Of a DNA stretch of 64,000 nucleotides, positions 34,900-47,300 are shown one piece after another (positions within the stretch are counted from its first letter, which is position 1; each line of letters starts with the position of its first letter). Source of the stretch: Cristatella mucedo (Eukaryota; Bryozoa; Phylactolaemata; Cristatellidae); NCBI GenBank assembly GCA_009760855.2, contig WPIO01000045.1:2313501-2377500 (forward strand), written 5' to 3'. The position numbers and the translations under genes are program-made. The notes beneath the pieces were generated by a model. The model saw only the letters and a program-made list of their open reading frames with translations, did no database searches and had not been told where the DNA came from.

Positions 34900-36490
34900 G
34901 CCAATAAATCATAAAAAACGGCGTTGCGGTTTGTTAACCCATCAAATTTTATGCAGTCTTTTGCCCGTTCTCGCGCTAAGGCCTGCAATGGCCCGCACCA
35001 GCAAGCCTTTTTATGCATTTGAACTACGATAAAGCTGCCATTTCAACAGAATGTTTACCAAATCTGTGGCATAGATTTAAAATTATAGAGAAAAGTATGC
35101 CAAGTTTATCCATAAACTTGCGTACGTATGCGCTTGCTCGTTCTCATCCTGTGGTCTCTAATGGCACAGGCCAAACAGCAGCCCTAAATTATCGAGCTAA
35201 ATTATCAATGCCATTTTCATAAAAGGCTTCGCTAAACTGGGCTTTATTTTAGACAAAAGTGTTGCACGTTCACCCACTAGAGTTTGTACGATTGCAATTG
35301 CTCATTCTTGTGGTATGACCTCTTGTGGCACAGCCTGGATAGCAGCCCTAATTTGATTGAACGGCTGCAATTTCTGAAAAAATGCTTTGTGTCATTTCGG
35401 TGCATTCTCAAATGATAGTGTTCCAGGTTTACTCATTAAAGTTCACGTGACTGCGCTTATGCGTTCTCTGGCTATGGCCTCCGGCGACTTTAGCCCAGCA
35501 GCCTCAATGCATAATTGAACTGTGATACAGCTGCAACTTCCGCAATAAGAGCTTCACAACTGCAGCTTTACTGTAAGATGATAAAAACAGTGTTACGGGG
35601 TTTACTAAGAAACTCAGTGCTGTGTTGCACTTGCGCGTCCTAAGCAATAGCTTCCAACGAATGGCCCGGGCCGCACGAATCCAAACTTCTCTGCAGCTAA
35701 CATTTTCATAAAAGGCGACGTGACGCTTCTGTGTATATTCTACATTATAGAAACAGCGTTCCAGATCACACAGAAATTTTCGTGAAATTCTGCATGCGTC
35801 ATGCCATGCTCGGGCCTCCGATGATTCTGGCAATCCAGAGTCACTGCATAATCCAACTGCGATACAGCTGCAATTTCCAATGTAGGCTCCATCGAACAGT
35901 GATTTCGAGTCAACGTTATATAAAAGTGTTCTGTGTTTATCAACTAAAACTTGTGGCACAGCGCATGAGCATTTTCATGCTACGGCTGCCAATGGCCTGG
36001 GCCAATCAGTCTTCCTATTTGATATAACTGCAATAAAGCTGCCGCTGCCACGTTAAGAGCTGATAAAGTACATTTTTGACTTTAAATCATAATAAACAAA
36101 GCTCCAAGTTTACATTCCAAATTGCATGCAACTAAAAGTGGGAGTTATGAGTTGATGGCCTTCAATGACTTGGGTCAGTCAGCTTTGCTGTATTATCAAG
36201 CTGCAGTACAATTGGGATTTCAGCAGTAAGCTTTGTGCAGCTTATATCCTGCATTGTACTATATATAAAGCAGTGTTCAGGGTTTAATCAAGCAAATTTA
36301 TAACCTAGGGCTGGGGTCCTTTCATGAATTGGCCTGGGCCAGCCAGTCTCCCTAAAACTTTTTAACTGCGATACAGCCACTGTCTCAACAATAGAAGTTG
36401 CGCAACTGTCATTTTCATTGAACTTAATAGAAACCACAAATTTTGTAATCGTGCTGAAGCCTTATTACGTCATGACCTCAAATGACCATG
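34900..36490 (+). repeat. Decayed satellite, direct arm (about 180-bp units)
   Basis: Units recur roughly every 150-200 bp with a common order: GTTTACTCA..., CGTGACTGCGCTTATGCGTTCTC, GGCTATGGCCTCC, GGCC...CAGCAGCC, then AATTGAACTGYGATACAGCTGC. Examples of the TGAACT-GATACAGCTGC core are at about 35020, 35360, 35515, 35850 and 36365. Divergence between units is high. The open frames across it are incidental. Confidence 0.75.
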
Positions 36491-36994
36491 ATCATTGGAG
36501 ACCACAACACTAAAACGTGCCTGAGCAATGTCGAGGAGTACTGTGGGTTAACCCAAAACACCGTTTTCCATTTCGTGAAATGAAAATCGCAGTTCTTCGA
36601 CGCAAACTGTGTAAATAGCTGCTGTATCAAATTTGAGAGGTTCAGGGAAGCTTGTTGGACGCCCGGAAGCTATGGGAGGCAATACGATTAGAACGGGCAT
36701 GCGCGATGTCAAGGAAACTAGCGTGTAAATCCAGAGCACTGTTTTCTGTAGCTTGAAATGGAAACAGCACTTACTCAAAGCCAATTGTGGATATAGCAGC
36801 AGTGCCGCAGTTCAAATATTTGGTGACGCTGAATGACCGCGGAAATTGAGGGCCATAGAGGTAACACGCTCGTGCACAGTCGCAAGAATTTCTGAATCGA
36901 GAGCACGGCTTTCTGTACTGCGAAATAGAAAGTGAAGTTGGGCCACGCCTATAGTGAAATCGGCAGCTGTCTTGTAGCTGTACGAATGTATATG

Positions 36995-37115
36995 CACCAC
37001 TAACCATCTGATTGTGTTTCCTGCGCAGCAAATGTAAAGCACCTACAAAGAGATTGAGTTCTCTGAGGTCGCTTTGTCAAGTGTGTTATTATTATTATTA
37101 CCATTATTATTATGA
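36995..37115 (+). mobile_element. L2-A 3' tail inserted in the satellite
   Basis: CAGCAAATGTAAAGCACCTACAAAGAGATTGAGTTCTCTGAGGTCGCTTTGTCAAGTG then (TTA)n. A short 3' fragment only. Confidence 0.8.
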
Positions 37116-37803
37116 AGGCATGCTGGCTCGGGCGATTAAAGGCAATAGCATGAGAATGAGCATGCGATATAATATGCAATTTAGCCTACAAACATGAAAA
37201 ACGGTTTTATATCATGTGGTTTCTAAACTGAAGTTTCGCGACGTCCATTATGGAGACAGCAGCAGTATCGCTGTTCGATTGTAAAGGGTGGCCGGCTGGC
37301 AATTAGATGCCACTTGACCTAAGTGCTCAGTATGAAAGCACGATGGACAAAAGCGCACCGACATAAGCGCAGAACGGCACGAGTGCCGCTGGACAGGAGG
37401 CTTGTTGGCTGGCTGGGGAAAACGGAGGTCATAGCATAAAAACGCAAATTCGCTATGCTCACAAAATTTAGCTGGCAAAACCGGAACACTGTGGTCTATA
37501 ATGCGGAATCAAAACCGCAGTTGCAAGCTGCCCAATATGAAAATGGTAGCTGTCTGTAGGCGCGCAGCGGACTGTAGCATTGGAAGCTATAGCATGACAA
37601 CGTGCACGCGCCATTACACGATCGTTTCCGAGTAAACCCGGAATGCTGTTGACTATAATATGAAGCGCAAAACATAGTTACACGACTGCTAAAATGGAAA
37701 TACAAGCTGCATTGTAGTTCTTCATTGTACAGCGGCCCGGGTCATTAAAGGCACTTGCAATAAAAGTCCCTTACCAAATTTGCAACGATTTTTGGATTTT
37801 TAC

Positions 37804-37942
37804 AATTCATTTATATAGCACCCCAAGAGAACTTAATCTCTATTCAGGCGCTTCACATATGCCCCCGGGCTCGAGCCCACGACCTCAGTCACAACTTGGT
37901 CGGGGCGAGCACCTTGACCGCTAAACCAAACCAGCTCGGTTG
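37804..37942 (-). mobile_element. SINE-A copy inserted in the satellite
   Basis: Minus strand: A box GCTGGTTTGGTTTAGCGGTCAAGG, B box GTGGGCTCGAGCCC, tail GAAGCGCCTGAATAGAGATTAAGTTCTCTTGGGGTGCTATATAAATG. It is the cleanest B box among the SINE-A copies. Confidence 0.82.
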
Positions 37943-38560
37943 ACACGGAACATTATGTTCTGTAATGTTGCAGCAAAGCTGTAGTTGTCCAGTGATTATT
38001 GCAGACATTGCAGCTGTATTGCACTTCAATTGTGCAATAAGGCTGCCTGGCCGGGACCATAAAAGGCCATAGCGTGAGAACGCGTAAGCGCAATCTCGTG
38101 AACTTTAATAGGCAAAAATGAAATACTATTATCTATCATTTGAAAATGCAGTAACATGAACCTTTTTGTAGAAATGGCAGCCGGATCGTAGTTAAATTAT
38201 TTCGGGCTGCTATCTAGGTCAGGCCACTGGCTGCAATCGCATGAGAACGCGCACGACAACCCAATCGTACGACATATGGTGGGTTTACGTGCAACAGTAT
38301 TTTCTATAATTATTGGTAGAAATCGCTGTTGGATGGAGCCATTTGTGGAAATTGCAACTTTATTACAGTTCAAATTCGATGAGTTGCTATTCGGGCCTGG
38401 CCATCCGAGACCATAGCACAAGAACGCACAAGCGCAATCACGTGGTATTTGGTGGGTAAACTTTTTATAGGGTCCTCTATCTTTTACATTACAAACCGTA
38501 GTAGAGCACAGAATTTGAGGAAATGCCAGCTTTAGCTCAGTTTATTTGTGCAAAAAGACT

Positions 38561-39243
38561 GGCTAGCGCGTTTCATTTTGAAGCGTGGCGCGAGATTGGG
38601 CAAGCCCAAATGCATGAAATTTGATCAATAATTGCGTTACATAATTTAGCATTATTTTGAATACAAACACATTTGTTTTTGAAGCTTACTTTAGACACGG
38701 CTACTGTTTGCAGCGTATAGCAGTTATTAGCGGACTCTGATAAAATTATGGGGCCTATTGTTGTGGGGCATCTTTGAAAATGTGATGTGCAGTCTTGCAA
38801 GAAATCTTGTGCGACCACATTTTTGTACTATTTCCATGCTTAATTTCATTCATCTGCTGTTCTTTCTGACGAAATACCAACCACAAAACGCCATATTTGA
38901 GTTTTTTGAACTGAATAATAATGTTTTAATTTCAAATACAATTCTGTACTGGTCACAAAAACGACTTGCTTTGAGCTAAATCTGACCTCTTTCCAGAATT
39001 GTACAATTTTTTCTTGAGGAATCTTTGTGAAGATTACTGGTAAGTGAACTGTTATGCTTTTAGATCTTTTGTAGGCAATTTATCATATTCCACAAACTTG
39101 CTGGGCACATGCCTGTAGCAAACAACTGAGGTACTTGCATTCTTTTAAAATTGACGATACGAACTTTAGGAAACGAACTTAAGGACAGAAAGACTGCTTT
39201 ACTAATAACATAAAAGATAAGATTAGCAATGCACCTAAATACT
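38561..39243. other. Intron, unassigned
   Basis: AT-rich sequence with no recognisable repeat or exon. The plus-strand open frame at 38758-38979 has no support. Confidence 0.5.
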
Positions 39244-39925
39244 AGCCTACCAGCATGTGCGATCAGGCGATTGCAGCTGGTGCAAAACTCGGCAGCTAGA
39301 CTTGTCTGCCGTGAGCGTCGCAGTTGACACATTACTCCACTTCTCGCCGACCTGCACTGGCTACCAGTCAAGCAACGGATTGGCTTCATGGTTTTGTCGC
39401 TCACACCTCACACTTTTAGGTCCCTTCATTCTATGGCTCCAGCCTATCTGTCAGATATACTCCCCCATCAGGACAAGCATCGTACCACCAGCTTTTCGGA
39501 ATCCAACAGTCTAGAAATACCTCGTACAAACCTTAAATCCTTTCGAGACCGTGCATTTAGTTCATATGCTCCCAAAGCCTGGAACTCCCTCCCGACCTGC
39601 GTCAGAACATCCCCTGACTTGACCGCATTTACTAGAACTTAATAGCACACCTATTTAGGACAGCATTTAGTGGGTCCCTGCGATTCGTCCTTGATGTGCT
39701 TATGCGTACTGACACTGTGCATGCTGCCACTAACCACATTTGCATGCTGACCCTGTGCATGTCACCCCTAACCATATTATTCATTTCGTTTGTTTTTCAA
39801 GCATGATTTTACTTACCATTCAATTGCATTTAACTTTAAAGCAAATGTAAAGCGCCTAGAGAGAGAGAGATTAAGTTCTCTGAGGGCGCTTTATCAAGTG
39901 AATTATTATTAATATTATTATTAAA
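39244..39925 (+). mobile_element. L2-A 3' portion, moderately young
   Basis: It starts in the RT C-terminus (CTAGCCTACCAGCATGTGCGATCAGGCG) and runs through the 3' UTR, hairpin (39850-39896) and an (ATT)n tail. Small duplications such as ACACCTCACACTTTTAGG shift the frame, so it is split into two short open pieces. Confidence 0.9.
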
Positions 39926-39959
39926 TATAACTTAATATCTTTCTAACCTTGTTTACGTT

Positions 39960-40645
39960 TGGTGCAGAGGAGCCATCAGAATTAGTCAGTGCAAACAGGA
40001 AAAGGCTCAGACGAGCATGCATATAAAGCGAAATCCATGCGGAGCAGAATAATGTGACACAATAGATTTTTCAGTTTTTAAATGTTGCAGAGTCAGAAGA
40101 TGTCAGGATGTCAGTCAAGATTGAGGTATAGGTTTTGAGAACATGCTGTCGAGAGTACAATTATTAGAGAATTTCAAGCTGTTAGGCGTACAGCTGAGCA
40201 TGTTCATTTAGAAGAGCTGGCCATACGGTCATCAAGCCTGAACTTTCTAAAGGTATGCTGGAGCAAAATAACGAAGGCAACTGCAAGTTGGTGATGCAAC
40301 GTATGAGCGGAACGTTCACAAATGAATTAATGTGGTATCTTGGTCGGTATCTCAACAACCTTGGATGTTGTATATCTATCGATTCTTACCCTAATTTATA
40401 CAGTGCTATCTCGCTTAAATTAACATTGTTTTTATGTAAAAATGGTTAGGGTCACGGTGGTAAATCACACGCAGATTTTAAGCACATGGTATGCGTGATA
40501 TGCTAGCTCAGCCAATTTCCTTCAAGTTGCGTTTTCCCACTTTGCAGTAACACTAATTCAGCCAATACATGGTTAGTTGTTTTGACCATCAATTAATTTG
40601 AGAAGTGCTCGCTGTCATCCAAGTGCTCAATCCGGCTAAACAGCT
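39960..40645 (-). mobile_element. Very old L2-A remnant
   Basis: Scattered minus-strand similarity to the RT C-terminus and core: AGATGTCAGGATGTCAGTCAAGATTGAGG, AAAGGTATGCTGGAGC, and CGCTGTCATCCAAGTGCTC. It lacks a recognisable 3' hairpin. Confidence 0.5.
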
Positions 40646-40647
40646 TT

Positions 40648-41655
40648 GAATAATAAAATAATGATACATTTTGTAATGCTTCCTAAACAAACTCAATCTC
40701 TTTCTAGGTACTTGACAGTTTCTGCACTGGAAGCAAAGTTGACTGGTTAGTGGCAGCATTCTCAATAAACCAGAATAACATGGCTAGGGGTTGCATTAAG
40801 AGGGTCAGCATGTAAGTACGGTTTGTGGCAGCGTGCACAGTATCAGCATGCATAAGCATATACAGGCAGAATATCTGGAGCCCATTTAGTGCCATGAAAA
40901 ATAGATACATTTTTAGTTCTTTTTTTCAATGGTCAAGTAAGGAGATGCCACGAGGCAAGTCGGGAGTGAGTTCCAGGCTTTGGGAGCGTACGAACTAAAG
41001 ACACGGTCTCCAAAGGATTTGAGATCTGTCTGGGATATAGACAAGCAATTAGATTCCCAAAAGCTAGTGGTACGACGCTTAGCAGTGTGGGAGAGTAGAT
41101 CTGATAGGTAGGCTTGAGCCGAAAAATGAAGGGAGCTAAAGGTGAGTGACGGAACCTTGAAGTCGATACTTTGCTTGACAGAGAAAGTGCAGATCGGCGA
41201 TAAGTGGCGAGATGTGGCAACTGTGAAGCTCCAGACAGACAAGCGTAGCAGCAGCGTTTGGCACCAGCTGTAAGTGCTGGATTGCACCAGAAGGGGCTAG
41301 CAAGCAGTGAGTTACAGAAGTCAAGATGGGATGTCACAAATGCATGGACTAGTTTAGATGTAGTATTCCTGTCTAAACAATCCCGAATTTGAGCAATGTT
41401 AGGTACCTGAAAGTAGGCAGACTTGACTGTGGAGCTGATGCAGTCGTCTTACGAAAGGTTGCCTTGGAACATTAGGCCTAGATTTCGTGCAGATTAAACA
41501 GGAGAAATGCTGGCAGAGCCAATTTTGAGCGTCAACCTTTCCAGTTTCTGAATGATACTTAGTTTTCCCATAACTATTATTATGTTTGAACATAATTCAA
41601 GTAAGAAAGTTTGCTGTCTTTCATGTGTCGATGTCATCAATAGATGGATGTAGGA
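40648..41655 (-). mobile_element. L2-A degenerate 3' half
   Basis: Tail AATAATAAAATAATG, eroded hairpin (CTTCCTAAACAAACTCAATCTCTTTCTAGG), 3' UTR, then RT C-terminus (FGDRVFSSYAPKAWNSLPTC readable in one frame) up to the IRSWM-equivalent stretch. It ends about 70 bp from the donor of the exon at 41728. Confidence 0.85.
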
Positions 41656-41727
41656 CAAACTCGCTTCTGCAAATAAATTTGAGCTCAAGTAATAGCGAAT
41701 CAATTGCCAGAATTTTGCAGCTCCTAC

Positions 41728-41955
41728 CTAAACTGCGTCTGTTGACTACAGTAACCTTGAGTATGACGAAAAGTTGCTTTTCATCCAAAACAACGTACCA
41801 CCATGCGAAGGATTCTGGTCCGGTTATGGTCGATGGCATTGTGTGAGAGCAGTGCTCAACATCTACCGTCGGTAAAATTCCATCGACAGCTAGGTCGGAT
41901 GAGTAATGAGTGTGCGTAGAAGATTGTCTTGTTGTCTTGTTAAATGCCAAGTTAC
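41728..41955 (-). CDS. Exon: FTP domain, first half
   Basis: This 228-bp exon (76 codons) has acceptor TTCTGTTTTAG and donor GTAGGA, phase 1 both ends. The EGF exon at 53071-53196 ends in G, so the junction codon is GGT and the join reads GPGCQI-G-NLAFNKTTRQSS. That is exactly an EGF ending followed by an FTP start. Further landmarks are SSDLAVDGI, HCSHT (the family's CxHT histidine is kept), AWWYVVLDEKQ and ILKVTVVNRRS at the end. The Asp of the canonical RxD fucose-contact motif is Ser here. Flanking LINE sequence lies within about 80 bp on each side, so almost no unique intron remains around this exon. Confidence 0.88.
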
Positions 41956-42034
41956 CTAAAACAGAACATTTTACCCCTTCGAGAGAAATCTATGGACGAA
42001 GTGAATGCCTAAGGGTTTTTATGCTGTAGCTGTA

Positions 42035-42200
42035 ATTTAATGTAATGTATCTCCGTGTGTAACTCCATACAGCCAAACAGATTATATGGGTGTTAAGTTA
42101 GACCACTTTGTATAGCCCAGTCACATCCTAAGAGGATTTCGGTTCGCATTCGGTAGCCAACACGCTTCATCTCACGCAAGTAAGATAACTTGGGATCAAC
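42035..42200 (-). mobile_element. LINE-B 3' end fragment
   Basis: Minus strand: GAGATGAAGCGTGTTGGCTACC...CCGAAATCCTCTTAGG...TGGGCTATAC. It matches the 3' ends of the LINE-B copies at 24.84 kb (plus) and 49.42-49.57 kb (minus). No coding part remains. Confidence 0.65.
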
Positions 42201-43229
42201 AGCAAAGCCATGAGAGCCGTTGAGGTAGTGAATAGCATGACTGTGAGTCTAAACGATTTATTTTTAGAATTTAAACATTATTAGCTGGAAGTTCGATCGT
42301 CAGTTAATTCTCTTCTTCCGGGACCAAGCGCTGCTAGCATTTTTCCCTTGCAGAAATCTTTTCCAAAAATCAAATTTCTTACTAAAACCGCTTACGTGGT
42401 ATTTACCTTAGTTTGCCAAGCTACCTTGGGTGACATACCTCAAGTATTGCTTTGATTAAGTCAATGAGGTAATCAAGCCTACTGTGATCCCATCCTCCGA
42501 TCTAATCGATTGTTTTTAGAATCCTTGCAAAAGTGCAATACACCCTTAGTAACGAGTGAAATAATTACATTTTTGACGAAAATCTTTACCTGATTGATTG
42601 GAACTACACTTGGCTAAAATTGACAAAGCACTCGGCCATAAAATACATTTGCCCGACAGGCTTCTTTTTCCTTTCCTAGAGCAATCAAAACTATTGGAAT
42701 TACAATTTAAAAAAATTCAGCACTTAATGTGGAAAAAGTTAACCCTTTAATCTATCCTCGAAGCAGTCTTTTGAATGTCTAGTTGTTTCTAAATTCTACA
42801 ACAAGCCGCGATCGGCGGCAGTAAACTAAACTATCAAGATATGAAAGTTATCAGGCATCAAGCCCTCCTTCATTGCAGGTTCGTGATCTCATTTGAAATC
42901 AGCTCTCAAGTAATCGATCTTTCCTCAGTATGGATGATTTTAAATTTTTTATTTAAAAAATCTATCTGACATTGTAAGTGCCTAGTTTCCTGAACTTACT
43001 GACTCATTTTCTCTTATGTCTCACGTGCACCACCCCTTTCATAATATAGGTCACTTTATCTAATTATTCTCCAACAACTGTATGCCATCTCCCAGTATTT
43101 AAAAAAAAATAATTCTGATTACCTTATAGCATGTGGATCTCACCCAGTCAAGACTATGTTCCTTCTCTTTGTAAAAACTATCTTAGAAATGCAAAATCTC
43201 AAGAGCTTTTAAATGATACTGTAAGAGCG
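42201..43229. other. Intron, unassigned
   Basis: No exon recognised. The right part may include eroded LINE sequence. Confidence 0.45.
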
Positions 43230-45580
43230 AAAATAATTTATTTCTTCGGTTATGCTTGTCAGTCCCCTTCTGACCTGCCATCTTTAATAGAATGCCGCTG
43301 AACGACACTAGCAGACATGTTCGACGAGTTTGCACCTCTCACTAAGCACTGTGGGCCCTCTCAAAGACCTCATATGGTTTACCACAGACGTACCAGCCAG
43401 ATCTACTAACGCCAAGCGTAAGAAAGCATATACACGGTACGGATTTACAGTCCATTGACATGCATACAAGGTCTCCTGCAGTTACTTTAATTGATTCTAT
43501 CAAAGGCCAAGTCAATCAATTATAAATTTTTGTTGACTTACAAATGCGTAATCCACCCATGGTGATATCTACGATCAAAGATCTGCTTAATCACTCCGTG
43601 ATTACTTTCTTACCTAGTGATTCATGTGATGATCTAGATGAACGCTTCACAAGTTTCTTTGTTAGTAAGATAGACAAAATCGGAAAGTTCACTGTTAAGG
43701 TAGCAACATCAACTGTGGACTCATGTCCCTTCATGGCACTACCGAAGACGGCTCTTCCTTAATTCCGCGTGGCACCTCAATGTCTACATTCATGAAGGCC
43801 ATGAGTGACCTCATCTTACAATTCATCTCCTCTGTCCCCCCAGTCAAAGAAAGGCTAAAAGTCCTCTAGAGGGTATTCCAACTGTCAGACTTCCACGAGG
43901 CATAAATCTGCTGCTGTCTTGCCCAACCAACATAATACTTGTTCCATTATGATAGGGTCACGCTTCTGCACTTTTGGAAAAGTCTTTTATTAGGCCAGTA
44001 AGTAAGAAAGCAAAGCGACAATCGATCAAAAAAACTTGAGCAGCTTCCTGCCAGTATTATTATTACTATTTCTATAAAAGAACACTGGCATTATTTTTAG
44101 CACACCAGACAAACTCATAAATTAGAGCCTCAAAATGCATAAATTAAGTTTCAGTCTGTTTTAGAGCTTATAAAACCTCAAACTCCGCAGTTCTTCTGAT
44201 ATGCGACTGCCTTATCAGGAATGCAGACTTAAGCAAAATCTCTGCCGCTTTGCTTATCTGTTTGAAACGTTTAATAATATTGATAAGGAGAATTTTTTGA
44301 ACGCGTAAAATCTCGCATGGGGATAACTAGTAATTGAATGCACTAGTTCAGATCCAGTGTTGGAGACTCCTGATTACTGTTGTATACTGACAAGGATCAT
44401 CCCCGGAACCATTGAAGGATGGTTTACCTCAGGTTTATGTACTTGGTTCTCTTTATTGCAGTTTACAATTTCCGTCTGGCCGATGTGATCACTAAGCAAA
44501 AGTGAGGCCTTCAATTCTACGCAGAGGACACCCAAATGTACCTTTGCTTTGATCCTTATTAGCCATCCAGTGTTTATAATCTTCTCAACTCCCATGCTGC
44601 ATGCAATTCTGACATTCTAACCTGGATGGCTGCCAACTTTCTCAAATTAAATGAATATGGAACCATCTTACTACTTACGGGTGAACCAAGTATGAATGAC
44701 AAACTGGAAAGCTTAACCCTCAAAATCAGGTCCGCCAGCATGAAGTTAGTTAAATTGAAAAAAATCTAGATGTCGTCAAAATCAGGTCTGCCAACATGAA
44801 GCTAGCTAAATTGAAACAAAATCTAGGTTTCCTTTTTCAAAGTGACTTTTCAATATACAGCAAGATCAGCTCTACAGTAAAGTCCGCCTATTTTCACTGT
44901 AATAATATTGCTATAGTACAGGTTGCTTTGAAAGGGATGCTAATACTAATAATAAGAATAATAGTAATAGTATTACATTTGATAAAGCTACCTCAGAGAA
45001 CTCAATCTTTTTCTAGTAGCTTTGAAATTGCTGTAAAGGAGCTACATCTAAATTGATAATGTATTGTAAATTTTCCTTCTTAACTTAAAAATCACTGCTT
45101 GCTAGTCTACTCATCTTTGTAATTTGGTGCTCGCAGTTAGTGTAAAGCTAGGCTTGGTTATCATGAGTGTCGCAGCCGACCAATCATACCTCGCATCACC
45201 AAAATGCACTGGCTCCAAATCAAGCAGGGTATTGACTTCAAGGTTCGTTTACTTATTTTTTGGTTCCTTCATTCCCTGGATCAGTTATACCTATCTGAGC
45301 TACTATACCACAATGCTCAGAATCGTACCACCCGATATCAGATTCAAAAAGAATATTTAGCTATACTTTGGAAAACCGTAAATCCTACGGAGTCTGTGAC
45401 TCAAGTTTCTATTCTCACAATGCCTAAAACTTCCGCCTGATTTCACAACCTTCCCTGAAATGACATTTTAAAAGAACCTAAAAAGCACCTTGTTAAAATA
45501 AGCATATTGTGAGTCCTTGTGATTAGTCGTTTGTGTGTGCCTGTGTGGTGACACTGAGCATGCCGCCATGAAACGTAGTC
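43230..45580 (+). mobile_element. L2-A long degenerate copy
   Basis: Plus-strand order: EN-RT linker (MFDEFAPLTKHCGPS near 43320; PPMVISTIKDLLNHSVIT at 43550), damaged RT core (YAEDTQMYLCFDPY-like near 44520), SAYFHCNNIAIVQ near 44890, then RT C-terminus to about 45540. It has many stops. A minus-strand L2-A 3' tail (44938-45055) interrupts it. Confidence 0.75.
44938..45055 (-). mobile_element. L2-A 3' tail nested in L2-A
   Basis: TAATACTAATAATAAGAATAATAG tail, then ATAAAGCTACCTCAGAGAACTCAATCTTTTTCTAGTAGCTTTGAAATTGCTGTAAAGG. The L2-A host sequence resumes on the plus strand to its right. Confidence 0.75.
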
Positions 45581-47134
45581 ACACTTCGTACCTTGAAACG
45601 GCTCACATAGCTGGTACGTGTAGATTATAGACTTCATTTGCAGAAAGCTATGCACGTTTTAACTTGAAAAATTTCAGAAATTATCTACAAGCTAATACGA
45701 TAACTAAACAACTCTCAAGGATTAATTTAACAGGTAGGTTCGAATAATGCACGAAGCATATTTTCGCTCTTGTATTCATTCAACGCGACTTCAGCGCAGT
45801 GCATGTTTTAGCCTTCTGTTTGGCTCCAAATAGTTTTAGACTTTAACTAAAGCTGGATGTACAGAATTTCAGCTACGCAAATACTTCTATATGTATGCAG
45901 CTGACATTGCAACATATTTAGATATAGCGCTGAATGTATTTCAATGCCTAGGTTGAGTGCCGAATGAACGCTTTTCATTTGATCAACTGAAATTGATCGG
46001 TTCTTCGTAAAGCTGTCGTGATATCCGTAAGGCGTCATAATCTTTGTAGCTTTACTGAAAGATAAAGGTGGAGAAAATAAATTTTTAAAACTGACAAGTT
46101 CTAGGGTGAAACTGAGCTGTTTTACAGCTTGAATGCTTAGAATTTGAGTTATATCGTTTCGCATTAGCTTGCATTGGCCTCTTGTATTCTGGTGAAATAT
46201 AACAATCTTATTTCCTGAGATCTAATTTCACGGTAAAGAAGGTCAGAATACCATCTTAGGCAGACATAGCAAAAGCATGTTCTGAGTAGGATTATAATCT
46301 GAAAACACTTAGCAAGGCAACAAGCAATCTGAGTTATAAGATCTTCACGAGATTTGGTCGACAAATTTTAAAATCAGGTTTGCTGCGTTTCACATAGGAT
46401 TCATTCATATCTATTTATCTAAAAAGCAGGTAGACAACTGATCGAGAAACATTAACTCAAACTAGTAGCCTTATTTAGCAGGGAATTTTCTGGATGTGCA
46501 AAAGCTGCGATTAAGATAGTCGCAAAGAGCCATATAGTTTTTGAATACAAATTTCTTTGGAAATCGGAGATTAAAAAGATTATGCACATAGGTACAAAGA
46601 TTTATTTGTGACTTCCGACGTGATTAATACACAATAGAATGAATGAATGTGAATGAACAAATCTGGGATGCTAAATAAGTCAGGAAATCACAATAAGCCT
46701 CGGATCCTATTATCCTTTTCTACATCACAATAAATAGGTTAAATAAATAAATAGGTACTGATTATTTTGAAATCCAGATGAAATAGCAAGTGATGCAAGT
46801 GATAGCTTATTTTTCATCCGTTATCAGCCACCTAGCAAAGTTGGTCCTTCGTGGCGTCAGAATGTAGCCATCCGAGTAAATGTCACCAACGGCACATTAT
46901 GGTACGGATATACTTGATAGATTACAAATTTTTCTGGTGTACACGTTTATGCCTACATCATTACGGTTTGTAATACTCTGAGCAGGACTTTGAGGTGCTA
47001 GCTGGAGTATCGCTTGTCAATAATCAACCAAGAATATCACACGGTTAATGCATTTTCTACACCCCGTCTTGAATTCCGGAGCTGAGTACTTGCAGGTCTT
47101 TCATCCCGAAAAATTAGAATCTTCTACCTGGGAA
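45581..47134. other. Intron, unassigned
   Basis: 1.5 kb without a recognisable feature apart from short A/T runs. Minus-strand open frames at 45847-46164 and 46164-46364 have no domain. Confidence 0.5.
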
Positions 47135-47300
47135 AAACTCTGCAGTTAGTCTTGTCTGTCATGAACGTCGCGATTCTTGCATAGCACAAGTTCTCACTGA
47201 AGTGTACCGACTACCCATAGGAAATATATCGACATCAAGGTATGCTCCAAGACCCTAGTACTTATTCCCGACTGAATTCCCAATTTCCAATCCCCAAAAA
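47135..47300 (+). mobile_element. L2-A small RT C-terminal fragment
   Basis: AAAACTCTGCAGTTAGTCTTGTCTGTCATGAACGTCGCG matches the NSAARLVCRERR codons; the similarity continues to ATCGACATCAAGGT. Confidence 0.65.

Larger units (their letters stand above)
36491..38560 (-). repeat. Decayed satellite, inverted arm
   Basis: The same units continue in reverse complement: GCCATAGCATGAGAACGCGCA..., GTAAACCC...CACTGTTTTCTATAATT, and GCAGCTGTnnTGnAGTTC. Clear examples are at 37440, 38060-38110, 38220-38300 and 38400-38460. The turn-over point is at ATGATCAT (36488-36495). It is broken by an L2-A tail (36995-37115) and a SINE-A (37804-37942). Confidence 0.72.

Noticed and set aside
35504-38421. Several overlapping open frames of 60-150 residues on both strands
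   Set aside because: They lie in the satellite arms, change frame with each unit, and show no domain or splice support.
35000-38500. CRISPR-like regularly spaced repeats
   Set aside because: The units are long and diverged with no short identical repeats and unique spacers, and the DNA is clearly eukaryotic.
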